Assembly (NCBI RefSeq): GCF_002895525.1
Contig: NZ_AZRL01000017.1
Coordinates: 1 to 50,052, forward strand
Length of the DNA: 50,052 bases
Reading direction: 5' to 3'
Source: Petrotoga olearia DSM 13574
GTDB lineage: Bacteria; Thermotogota; Thermotogae; Petrotogales; Petrotogaceae
Every line of letters begins with the position of its first letter. Position 1 is the stretch's first letter. A program made the translations under genes and the position numbers. Positions 17,426-24,167 of this stretch are shown here, one piece after another. Below the pieces are notes generated by a model that ran no database searches, was not told where the DNA came from, and saw only the letters and a list, made by a program, of their open reading frames with translations.

Positions 17426-17456
17426 TGCCACCTTTGTTCATATATTTTGCTCTTTT

Positions 17457-18149
17457 TCAATTTTCTTCTAACTCATTAGTTATTGAGTTGATTTCGTTCT
17501 GAATGACATCACGTCCATCTATAAATTTATATTTATCAATAATATTAAGAGCGTCCTTAAGGTATTTCAGTGCATTCTCCAAATCTCCTTTTTCTTGGTA
17601 AATAAATCCAATATTGCTCAAAGCAATTTCTTCTCCCTCTTTGTGATCTATCTCTCTAAAAATTTTTAAAGCTTCTTGGAGGTATTTCAGGGCATTTTTC
17701 GAATCACCTTTAGCTTTTAAGATTAGCGCAATATTGCCCAAATCATATGCTTCTCCATCTTTGTAACCTTCTTCTTGGTCAATTTTTAGAGCTTCCTCAT
17801 GATATTTCAGAGCATTCTCCAAATCACCTTTTGTTTGGTAAATCAAACCAATATTGTTCAAAGTAATTGCTTCTCCCTCTCTGTGGTCTAGCTCTCTAAA
17901 AATTTTTAGAGCTTTCTGATGGTATATCATAGCCTCCTCCAAGTCACCCATCTCTGAATAAATCAAACCAATATTGTCCAAAATCATTGCGTCTTCTTTA
18001 CAATAGTCTGCATCTTGGTCTAATTCTAGAACTTCTCGAAGGTGTTTCACGGCTTCTTCCTGATTGTAATCTATATTCTGGCCTAATTCTAGAACTTCTT
18101 GAAGGTGTTTCTTGATCTTTTCCAAATCATCTTTTGTATGGTCAGTCAT
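17457..18149 (-). CDS. TPR-repeat protein
   Basis: 230 aa, almost entirely tandem 40-residue tetratricopeptide repeats. Four clear units have the core pattern NIGLIYQTKGDLENALKYHE-ALKI spaced by 40 residues, plus two degenerate copies at the N-terminus (HLREVLELDQDADY). The 40-residue period with GEA...L linkers is the TPR_12-type variety. It is a protein-protein interaction scaffold; the partner is unknown. It stands between repeats and a truncated Rpn gene, with no signal peptide. Confidence 0.8.
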   Translation of the reverse strand: MTDHTKDDLEKIKKHLQEVLELGQNIDYNQEEAVKHLREVLELDQDADYCKEDAMILDNIGLIYSEMGDLEEAMIYHQKALKIFRELDHREGEAITLNNIGLIYQTKGDLENALKYHEEALKIDQEEGYKDGEAYDLGNIALILKAKGDSKNALKYLQEALKIFREIDHKEGEEIALSNIGFIYQEKGDLENALKYLKDALNIIDKYKFIDGRDVIQNEINSITNELEEN

Positions 18150-18206
18150 AAAGATCCTCCTTGCAAAATATGTATTATACTGTCTTCAGAAACTCTAAAA
18201 CTTGTT

Positions 18207-18256
18207 TTAGCGCCCCTTTGCCCCTCTCCCCGCCCATCTAAGGAAGGGGGATTTGA
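18207..18256 (-). repeat. Dispersed GC-rich repeat
   Basis: TTAGCGCCCCTTTGCCCCTC, TCCCCGCCC, then CTAAGGAAGGGGGATTT. Four C-runs: minus-strand G4 pattern. Confidence 0.75.
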
Positions 18257-18309
18257 GCCTAACCATCTTACTCATCCAAAAGATCAGATAGAGTTTTGTC
18301 TACTTACAA

Positions 18310-19104
18310 CTACTTCAATAACTCTTTTAGTTCTTCTAATGTAATACTTAGAATATTTTTCTTTATTTGGTTTATGGTTTCTTCGTTTGCTTTTCTAATC
18401 TTTTCTTCTAAACTTTTATCAAAATCTTCTCCAAACCTTTGGTTTAGAATTTCTATGATGAATTCTATAAATCTTTCCCTTTCTTCAAGTTTTCCTTTTT
18501 CCATTCCTTCATTCCTCAGCTTTTCAGCAATTGTCATAACTATTTCACCCCTTCCAGGCATTATTTCTTTTTGTACCTTTAATATATCTTCTATCGTTAT
18601 ATCTTCCCTTACGTTTAATAGGTAGATCATGCACCCTTCAAACCATTCATGTACCTGTTCTTCTGGTAGTTGGTTTATGTATGCGAATACTATTGCTAAT
18701 CTTTCTTTAAATTCTTTTTCGGTCATTGCATTTCCTGCTCTCATTGCTTCTAATGCAACTTTCGTCGCTGTTAATCCTATTATCCTTTTTTTCCCTTTGA
18801 TTGAGAAGTCACATATTTCATATCGGTATGTCGGTAAGTATGTTTTTAGTTCATCTGGTAAATCTTCTATCCCTTGTACCATATTTGATAAGTTTGTTTC
18901 TACGTTCCAGACTTCTCTCCCATGGTATATTACTATTGGTATTATTATCGGAACCTTTTTTGTTTTGGGATCGTATTTTTCTTCCCATATGCTCGTAATG
19001 TATCTCAACAGTTGAAAGATTACTTTCCCTTCAATGTAGCTTTTGTGTTCCATAAGAATGTATATGTATCCATCTTGTCCTTTTATCTTTGTTTTGTACA
19101 ACAT
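18310..19104 (-). pseudogene. N-terminally truncated Rpn gene (Rpn copy 3)
   Basis: 264 aa, nearly identical to residues 63-270 of Rpn copy 1, starting at the Met right after catalytic Asp62. The Glu-His-Lys part of the nuclease core (LMEHKSY) is kept but the Asp and the first 62 residues are gone. The deletion fuses the -10 box directly to the ATG (TATAATTATG), so a transcript from it would begin after this ATG. The C-terminal module (ILNQRFGEDFDKSLEEKI) is unlike copy 1 and matches the gene at 20821. Internal GAGGA plus ATG at 18504 could still yield a 64-aa C-terminal product. Confidence 0.75.
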
Positions 19105-19146
19105 AATTATACCATATTTGAAGGTGTGCTATTTTATTATCCAACT

Positions 19147-19340
19147 CCTGTATAATGAGTTTTATAGCGCCCTTCCCCCGCTGCCCACCCATATGGGGAA
19201 AAGGATCTTTGATAGCGCCCCTTTGCTCCGCTCCCCACTCAAAAGGAAGTGGGATCTTTACCCTTTCGCTCCGCTGCCTTCCCTTTTATGGAAGGGACTT
19301 GCGGTCCCTAACCCAGCGGGTGAGAAGGCTTTACCCGTGC
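19147..19340 (-). repeat. Cluster of dispersed GC-rich repeats with AGGGACTTGCGGTCCCT hairpin
   Basis: First copy TAGCGCCCTTCCCCCGCTGC with a minus-strand G4 pattern, second copy at 19214 (TAGCGCCCCTTTGCTCC), then a derived segment with AGGGAC-TTGCG-GTCCCT near 19294-19310. No gene is seen here. Confidence 0.75.
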
Positions 19341-19405
19341 GTATAAAGTTTGAAAAAAATAAGAGAAATTCTGATATAATATGATTAGGTGGAGGAGGTT
19401 AAGAC

Positions 19406-20665
19406 ATGGCCATCAAAAGAATAAGAGTAAGAAATTTCAAGAGTTTCAAAGATCTAGAAGTAGAATTAGGAAAGTTTAATGTTCTAATTGGTGCTAATGC
19501 TTCGGGAAAATCTAATTTTATTCGGATCTTTGAGTTCTTAAGGGATATAGTAAAGCATGGTTTGGATAATGCAATTTCTATGCAAGGGGGCAGTGAATAT
19601 CTCAGGAATATAAGTATCGGTTCGTCTGAGGATTTTTCATTAGAAGTTGTTTCTGATCAAGAGTTTAGGGAACTCATCAGATTTGAAGAAAAAGGGTCAT
19701 TAGGGATGAAAACATATGAAACGATTTATAAGTTCACTATTAATTTTAATAAGACAGGATCAGAATTTAAAATTCTTGAGGACAAAATAACTCAGAAATG
19801 TAAATTCGTTAGATTAGAAGGGAAAAAGGAAGAGCTACAGGAAAAAGAAGAACTTGGGGAAGGTGAAATTCTTTTTTCCAACGTTGAAGGTGAACTTAAG
19901 GTTGACATAAAGTTACCCGCTGAGTTACCGATAACAAAGGATGATATATTCCCACGAATCTTAAGAGAAGAAAAAATACCACCCAAAACCCTTCTCATCG
20001 AACTTCCTTTATTCCCATTCATATTTCCTCCATTAGAAGGAATTTTCGGTGATGTTTCAATATACGATTTTGACCCTAAGTTATTTAAAAAGGCAGTACC
20101 CATTACGGGAAAGATGGAATTGGAAGAAAACGGAGAGAATTTAGCCATCGTTCTCAAAAACATTTTGGAAGATAAGGAAAAGGAAAGGAAACTCTCTAAT
20201 TTAGTGAGGGACCTTTTGCCTTTTGTAAATAAACTGGATATAGAGAAGTTTGCTGATAAATCTTTACTTTTCAAATTAGAGGAAATATATGCTCAAAAGC
20301 AATACTTGCCTTCTCCTTTGATTTCAGATGGGACAATAAATATTACAGCCCTGGTTATCGCCTTATATTTTGAAAAAAAATTACTAACTATAATCGAAGA
20401 ACCTGAGAGAAATATACACCCATCCCTTATTTCCGGTGTTGTACAGATGTTGAAAGAGGCATCACAGAAGAAGCAAATTATTGTTACTACCCATAACCCG
20501 GAGATGGTGAGACATACAGATTTAGAAAGCATTCTGCTTATCTCTCGAGATAAAGAAGGTTTTTCCAACATTTCCAGACCTTTTGAGAAAGAAGAGGTAA
20601 AAACATTCTTAAAAAATGATATAGGAATCGAAGAGCTCTATGTACAAGATCTCCTGGAGGCGTGA
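19406..20665 (+). CDS. OLD/RecF-like AAA family ATPase
   Basis: 419 aa SMC-like ABC ATPase. IRVRNFKSFKDLEVELG, Walker A GANASGKSN (29-37), Walker B LLTIIEEPERNIHPSLI and the switch segment QIIVTTHNPEMV are all present. The coiled-coil insertion is short, and there is no TOPRIM domain as in true OLD nucleases. Such ATPases often pair with a small downstream nuclease-like protein (for example DUF4276) in phage-defence or maintenance modules. Strong ribosome site GGAGGAGG before the ATG. A partner-gene start follows immediately but is cut off after nine codons (20668-20697). Confidence 0.8.
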   Translation: MAIKRIRVRNFKSFKDLEVELGKFNVLIGANASGKSNFIRIFEFLRDIVKHGLDNAISMQGGSEYLRNISIGSSEDFSLEVVSDQEFRELIRFEEKGSLGMKTYETIYKFTINFNKTGSEFKILEDKITQKCKFVRLEGKKEELQEKEELGEGEILFSNVEGELKVDIKLPAELPITKDDIFPRILREEKIPPKTLLIELPLFPFIFPPLEGIFGDVSIYDFDPKLFKKAVPITGKMELEENGENLAIVLKNILEDKEKERKLSNLVRDLLPFVNKLDIEKFADKSLLFKLEEIYAQKQYLPSPLISDGTINITALVIALYFEKKLLTIIEEPERNIHPSLISGVVQMLKEASQKKQIIVTTHNPEMVRHTDLESILLISRDKEGFSNISRPFEKEEVKTFLKNDIGIEELYVQDLLEA

Positions 20666-20667
20666 AC

Positions 20668-20697
20668 ATGGCCTATAAAAGGTATGTGATAAAATAG
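20668..20697 (+). pseudogene. Nine-codon stump of a partner gene cut off at an Rpn junction
   Basis: ATG at 20668 has GGAGG 7 nt upstream and begins 3 nt after the ATPase stop, the layout of a coupled second gene. It encodes MAYKRYVIK and then hits TAG where the sequence changes to CACCTTTCAAAAACATATGG, the upstream flank shared by Rpn genes. I infer that the partner was lost when the Rpn segment arrived. Confidence 0.5.
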
Positions 20698-20717
20698 CAC
20701 CTTTCAAAAACATATGG

Positions 20718-20723
20718 TATAAT
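20718..20723 (+). promoter_or_regulatory. Candidate -10 box of Rpn copy 4
   Basis: TATAAT within ACATATGGTATAATTAAATT, the same context as upstream of Rpn copy 1. The dispersed G-rich repeat (20755-20790) lies between this box and the gene. Confidence 0.5.
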
Positions 20724-20754
20724 TAAATTAGTAAAGAAAACAATTTACTCTACT

Positions 20755-20790
20755 TACGGGTGGGGAGTGGGGCAAAGGAGCGCTAAACAC
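20755..20790 (+). repeat. Dispersed G-rich repeat inserted in the leader of Rpn copy 4
   Basis: CTTACGGGTGGGGAGTGGGG then CAAAGGAGCGCTAA. Rpn copy 1 has no such insert between its -10 and start. Confidence 0.75.
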
Positions 20791-20820
20791 AACAAAAAAT
20801 AAACCAAAAAGGAGAAGCTT

Positions 20821-21855
20821 ATGTCTAATCCAATAAAAGATTCCATATTCAAAGAATTATTTGAAGACAGAACCATATTCTATGACTTTCTAAAAGCCTT
20901 TCTACCAAAAGAGATAACAAAACAAATAAAAGAAACAGATTTAAAACGTGAACAAACTGAACTAATAGGCAAAGACTTTTCCATAAAAAGATCGGACATA
21001 CTATACAAGATAGAGAAGAGAAACGCCCCGAAGGGGGTTCAAGGAAACGCCCCGAAGGGGGTTCAAGGAAACGGTCAAGATGTATACATATACTTATTGT
21101 TAGAACATCAAAGTAAAGTTGACCAATTGATGGCATTCAGGATGTTGGCATACAAAGTAAGAATATGGGAACAATATGTAAAAAGTCACAAAAAAGAATC
21201 AGAGCAAAAAGGATTCAAACTACCAGTCATAATAGGGATGGTCTTTTACGATGGAAAAGCGAAATGGACATCGCCAACGGATGTGAAAGACAAGATAACA
21301 AAGATAAAAAACATGGAAGAGTATTTAATAAAAGCAAATTATGAACTAATAAATTTAAGTAATATAAAAGAAGAAACGATAATAAACATGAAGAAGGCAC
21401 TAGGAGTAATCTTATTAACGGACAAACCAAACGTAAGGGTAAAAAACGCAGAAGAGTTGCTAAAGATTATAAATAAAGATATAATATTGAAATTGCCTGA
21501 AGAAGAACAAGAGAAATTTGATAAACACAGAAACGCATTCATAGAACTTTTCGGAAAGAGGACAGATTACGAAGAGATAGAAGAAAGGTACGAAGAGCTA
21601 AAAGAAATGGAGGTGCCAAAAATGTTTAACACATTAGAGGAGATAGCAAAAAGAGACAGAGAAAAAGCTAAAGTGGAAGGAAAACTTGAAGAAAGAAAAG
21701 AATTAATCATAGAAATTCTAAACCAAAGGTTTGGAAAAGATTTTGATAAAAGATTAGAAGAAAAGATCAGAAATGCAAACGAAGAAGCCATAAACCAAAT
21801 AAAGAAAAACATTCTAAATATTACATTAGACGAACTAAAAGAAATATTGAAGTAG
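20821..21855 (+). CDS. Rpn family PD-(D/E)XK nuclease/putative transposase (Rpn copy 4)
   Basis: 344 aa. The N-terminus (NPIKDSIFKELFEDRTIFYD), KRSDILYKIE and YIYLLLEHQSK give the nuclease core Asp and Glu-x-Gln. The C-terminus is a DUF4351-type module (EILNQRFGKDFDKRLEEKI). ATG with AAAAGGAG upstream. Residues about 68-85 are two exact 8-residue repeats (NAPKGVQG) encoded by two 24-nt type-B repeats, placed between the catalytic Asp and the Glu, so they may form a surface loop. Internal GGAGGTG, 6 nt, ATG at 21622 would give a 77-aa C-terminal product. Confidence 0.85.
   Translation: MSNPIKDSIFKELFEDRTIFYDFLKAFLPKEITKQIKETDLKREQTELIGKDFSIKRSDILYKIEKRNAPKGVQGNAPKGVQGNGQDVYIYLLLEHQSKVDQLMAFRMLAYKVRIWEQYVKSHKKESEQKGFKLPVIIGMVFYDGKAKWTSPTDVKDKITKIKNMEEYLIKANYELINLSNIKEETIINMKKALGVILLTDKPNVRVKNAEELLKIINKDIILKLPEEEQEKFDKHRNAFIELFGKRTDYEEIEERYEELKEMEVPKMFNTLEEIAKRDREKAKVEGKLEERKELIIEILNQRFGKDFDKRLEEKIRNANEEAINQIKKNILNITLDELKEILK
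21021..21068 (+). repeat. Two in-frame 24-nt repeats (type B) inside Rpn copy 4
   Basis: Unit AAACGCCCCGAAGGGGGTTC followed by AAGG, twice, identical and head to tail. CCCC-GAA-GGGG forms a small hairpin. It encodes NAPKGVQG twice. The complement of the same unit is inside the genes at 24168-28858. Confidence 0.9.
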
Positions 21856-21888
21856 TTGTAGAAGGTAGATTTTTGAGTATTTAAAATA

Positions 21889-21934
21889 GATATCACTCCT
21901 CTTTTTTGCTTTAGAAGGAGTGATATCTTTTTAA
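21889..21934 (+). terminator. Terminator of Rpn copy 4 (conserved Rpn hairpin)
   Basis: GATATCACTCCT / AGGAGTGATATC, a perfect 12-bp stem with a 15-nt loop, followed by TTTTTAAT. Confidence 0.85.
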
Positions 21935-21935
21935 T

Positions 21936-22068
21936 AAGCTTTATAGCGCCCTTCCCCCGCTCCCCACCCGTGTGGAAGAGGGACCTGCGGTCCCTTAAAC
22001 CCTGTTTTTCACCCATAAGGAAAAGATTCTTTTGCCCCTTCATCTCGCAGCCCGCACATAAGATTGGT
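21936..22068 (-). repeat. Cluster of dispersed GC-rich repeats
   Basis: TTTATAGCGCCCTTCCCCCG then CTCCCCACCC (minus-strand G4), a segment with GGGACCTGCGGTCCC (hairpin), then two partial copies. No coding region seen. Confidence 0.75.
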
Positions 22069-22131
22069 GAAGTGTTTTCTTTGTTAATTTAATTATAACA
22101 TTTCTTTTTGAAGACAAGTTTGTGAAAAAAG

Positions 22132-22160
22132 TTGACAAAACCTGATAAAAATAGTAAAAT
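22132..22160 (+). promoter_or_regulatory. Consensus promoter pointing into the 22181 hairpin
   Basis: TTGACA (22132-22137), 17-nt spacer, TAAAAT (22155-22160). The predicted start near 22167 is only about 14 nt before a strong hairpin, so any transcript would be roughly 40 nt. Confidence 0.55.
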
Positions 22161-22169
22161 TGAAGTGTA

Positions 22170-22203
22170 TAAAAAATAAAAGCCAAGGAAGCCTTGGCTT
22201 TTA
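22170..22203 (-). terminator. Terminator of the tRNA gene (probably bidirectional)
   Basis: AGCCAAGG-AAG-CCTTGGCT, an 8-bp perfect stem. A T-rich tract follows on the minus strand (22170-22180), and TTTTATT follows on the plus strand. Confidence 0.85.
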
Positions 22204-22204
22204 T

Positions 22205-22281
22205 TGGTGGGCTCGGGTGGATTCGAACCACCGACCACCCGGTTATGAGCCGGAAGCTCTAACCAACTGAGCTACGAGCCC
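22205..22281 (-). tRNA. tRNA with CAT anticodon (elongator Met, or Ile2 if lysidine-modified)
   Basis: 77 nt including encoded CCA. The minus strand begins GGGCTCGTAGCTCAGTTGG; the 7-bp acceptor stem pairs with CGAGCCC. The anticodon loop is CTCATAA, with a 5-bp stem (one G-T), and the T arm GGTGG-TTCGAAT-CCACC is perfect. CAT is shared by Met and by Ile2 tRNAs; A73 fits either. No initiator feature is seen: pair 1-72 is a normal G-C and the anticodon stem lacks three G-C pairs. Confidence 0.95.
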
Positions 22282-22294
22282 AATCACGTTGATT

Positions 22295-22323
22295 ATTATA
22301 GCATTTAAAATGACATTTGTCAA
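22295..22323 (-). promoter_or_regulatory. tRNA promoter
   Basis: On the minus strand TTGACA (22323-22318), 17-nt spacer, TATAAT (22300-22295): a perfect consensus, with initiation expected about 7 nt before the tRNA. Confidence 0.85.
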
Positions 22324-22345
22324 TACTTTTTCTAACAAATACAAT
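22317..22345 (+). promoter_or_regulatory. Divergent promoter for the 56-aa gene, sharing its -35 with the tRNA promoter
   Basis: TTGTCA (22317-22322), 17-nt spacer, TACAAT (22340-22345). Its -35 overlaps the tRNA -35 on the other strand (TTGTCAA / TTGACAA). Confidence 0.6.
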
Positions 22346-22406
22346 TTTCATCTATTATGATGGTTTAGCGAAGGGATAAATAAATTTTAAAGGAGCATCT
22401 AGTGAA

Positions 22407-22577
22407 ATGAGCAACAACGTAGAAAGTCTAAAAAACCAAGATGACCCTGTTAAAACGCTAATAGGGAAATATCCAAGAATTATAGTGCTAAAAGCGGTCT
22501 TCAATCTCTTAGACAATGAAGAAAAGATAGATTTGGAAAGTTTAGAAAACGAAGTCGTCAAGTTATTAAAAAGTTAA
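22407..22577 (+). CDS. Small protein of unknown function (56 aa)
   Basis: ATG at 22407 with AAAGGAG 11 nt upstream. It has its own promoter (22317-22345) and its own terminator right after the stop, which is good support for a real gene. It encodes MSNNVESLKNQDDPVKTLIG and continues with a hydrophobic helix (YPRIIVLKAVFNLL) and an acidic/basic amphipathic tail (KIDLESLENEVVKLLKS). No membrane segment, no Cys. I do not recognise the family. The frame on the opposite strand here is a shadow. Confidence 0.7.
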   Translation: MSNNVESLKNQDDPVKTLIGKYPRIIVLKAVFNLLDNEEKIDLESLENEVVKLLKS

Positions 22578-22605
22578 AGGGCTGATCTAATCAGCCCTTT
22601 AATTT
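22576..22605 (+). terminator. Terminator shared by the 56-aa gene and phoA
   Basis: GGGCTGAT-CTA-ATCAGCCC (8 bp) flanked by AAA and TTT, so it can act in both directions between convergent genes. Confidence 0.8.
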
Positions 22606-22610
22606 TAATT

Positions 22611-23894
22611 TTAATTATTTGGTACATTCACTAAAGGGTAAGAAAGCTCAACTCCCAACAAACTGGCTATTTTTCTAGGAAGGTCTGTGTTATCCATAAT
22701 ACCTACAAATCTCTCAGCTCCAGGTCCAAAAGCAAATACAGGTACCAAAGCACCGGTATGATCATGTGTTGTCCAGCCAATACTTGCTCTTGCGCTTGTA
22801 ATCTCTGATAAAGCCTCTATTTTGTTACCGGCGGCTTCCAAATAAGCGACCTCTTCTTCTGACAATTCAAATCCATAATACTCTTTCACGTTGGATTTTA
22901 ACTCTTCCATATTTTTAGAATTAGCTATAACCCAATCTGTAGTTTTCTGATATTTTCTAACCATTTCCAAATCCATCGTGTATCCACCTGTTGATAAACC
23001 CAAACCCCCGGTTTCGTGGTCAGCGGTGACAACTACCAAAGTATCAGGATTTTCTTTTGCAAAATCTAAAGCAACCTTCACCGCTTCATCGAATTCAACC
23101 ATTTCTTTCCAAACTCCAAAAACATCGTTATCGTGACCCTCCCAATCAATTTGAGAACCTTCAACCATCAAAAAGAAAGGAGCGTCATCTTTTGACAAAA
23201 TCTCTATTGCTTTTGCTGTCATCTCAGGTAAAAGTGGTTCAGCAGGCGTTCTTTCAGTAACGCTATTCATATGACTTGAAGAGAACAATCCTAAAACCTT
23301 TTCTCCGGAGTAAGCCCATAACTCTTGTTTAGTTGTTATATAGTCAAAACCGTTTTCCTTTGCAACAGATATAAGATCTTTCCTATCAGCTCTTTGTGTA
23401 GGATCAAAATATCTCCAACCGCCTCCTAAAACAACGGTGAGGTTACTGTTAACCAACTGTTCGGCTAATACTTGTTCAGCATCTCTATCGTTCGTATGAC
23501 CATAATAAGCCGCCGGTGTAGCATGAGTTATTCTTGAAGTTGCAATTACGCCCGTTTTGTAGCCTTGCTCAGCTAAAACTTCCGCTATTGTTGGCACGAC
23601 TTCACCTTCTGGAAGCATTCCTATAAAACCGTTGTCTGTTTTGTAACCAGAGGCAAGAGCTGTTCCCGCTGCTGCAGAATCGGTAACGTTGCTATCAGCA
23701 GAATAAGTGATGGCATAACCACTATAAGGCATTTGCATCATGTAAAGCTCACGACCCTCTAAATAACTCGATAACAACATCTCGTTTGGGCCCATACCAT
23801 CACCGATGAGAAATATCACGTTTTTCACATCGCCCGCGAAACTGAGCAACGACACTACAAGAACCAACATAACCAACAAAATACCCTTTTTCAT
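22611..23894 (-). CDS. phoA: Alkaline phosphatase, exported
   Basis: 427 aa. An N-terminal signal peptide (KKGILLVMLVLVVSLLSFAG) precedes a PhoA-type domain. Metal and catalytic sites are visible: Asp32 in LIGDGMG, nucleophile Ser73 in VTDSAAAGTA, the TADHETGGLG ligand cluster near 295, and THDHTGALVP with GPGAE near the C-terminus. Hydrolyses phosphomonoesters outside the membrane. No Cys-anchored lipobox. ATG with GGGGAGGT upstream. Confidence 0.93.
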   Translation of the reverse strand: MKKGILLVMLVLVVSLLSFAGDVKNVIFLIGDGMGPNEMLLSSYLEGRELYMMQMPYSGYAITYSADSNVTDSAAAGTALASGYKTDNGFIGMLPEGEVVPTIAEVLAEQGYKTGVIATSRITHATPAAYYGHTNDRDAEQVLAEQLVNSNLTVVLGGGWRYFDPTQRADRKDLISVAKENGFDYITTKQELWAYSGEKVLGLFSSSHMNSVTERTPAEPLLPEMTAKAIEILSKDDAPFFLMVEGSQIDWEGHDNDVFGVWKEMVEFDEAVKVALDFAKENPDTLVVVTADHETGGLGLSTGGYTMDLEMVRKYQKTTDWVIANSKNMEELKSNVKEYYGFELSEEEVAYLEAAGNKIEALSEITSARASIGWTTHDHTGALVPVFAFGPGAERFVGIMDNTDLPRKIASLLGVELSYPLVNVPNN

Positions 23895-23952
23895 ACTTTC
23901 TACCTCCCCTTGATTTTTTAGTTACTCTGTTTAGAAGCTCTAAAACCCTGTA

Positions 23953-24112
23953 TATAGCGCCCCTTCGCCCCGCTCCCCACCCATAAGGAAGAGGGACCTG
24001 GAGACCCTTTAAACCCTCCAAACACCCATAAGGAAGAATCTTCTATCCCTTAAACCTTGCAGCCCATCCACATGGATAAAGGAGTAAGGCCTCGCAGCGC
24101 AGCCCGAACTAC
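23953..24112 (-). repeat. Cluster of dispersed GC-rich repeats
   Basis: TAGCGCCCCTTCGCCCCGCT then CCCCACCCATAAGGAAGAGG (minus-strand G4), a GGGACCTGGAGACCC segment, and two degraded copies ending at CCATCCACATGG. They fill the gap between phoA and the methyltransferase gene. Confidence 0.75.
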
Positions 24113-24167
24113 CAAAGTCATTATAACCAAAAATCATTTGAGAGGTTTTAAGATATATAAAGAATTA

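Noticed and set aside
18310-19104. Intact Rpn gene starting at 19104
   Set aside because: It lacks the N-terminus and catalytic Asp, and its ATG is directly fused to a -10 box with no ribosome site.
22205-22281. Initiator tRNA-fMet
   Set aside because: Pair 1-72 is G-C rather than a mismatch, and the anticodon stem lacks the three consecutive G-C pairs.
22355-22561. 68-aa minus-strand frame opposite the 56-aa gene
   Set aside because: The plus-strand gene has its own promoter, ribosome site and terminator; the minus frame has none of these.
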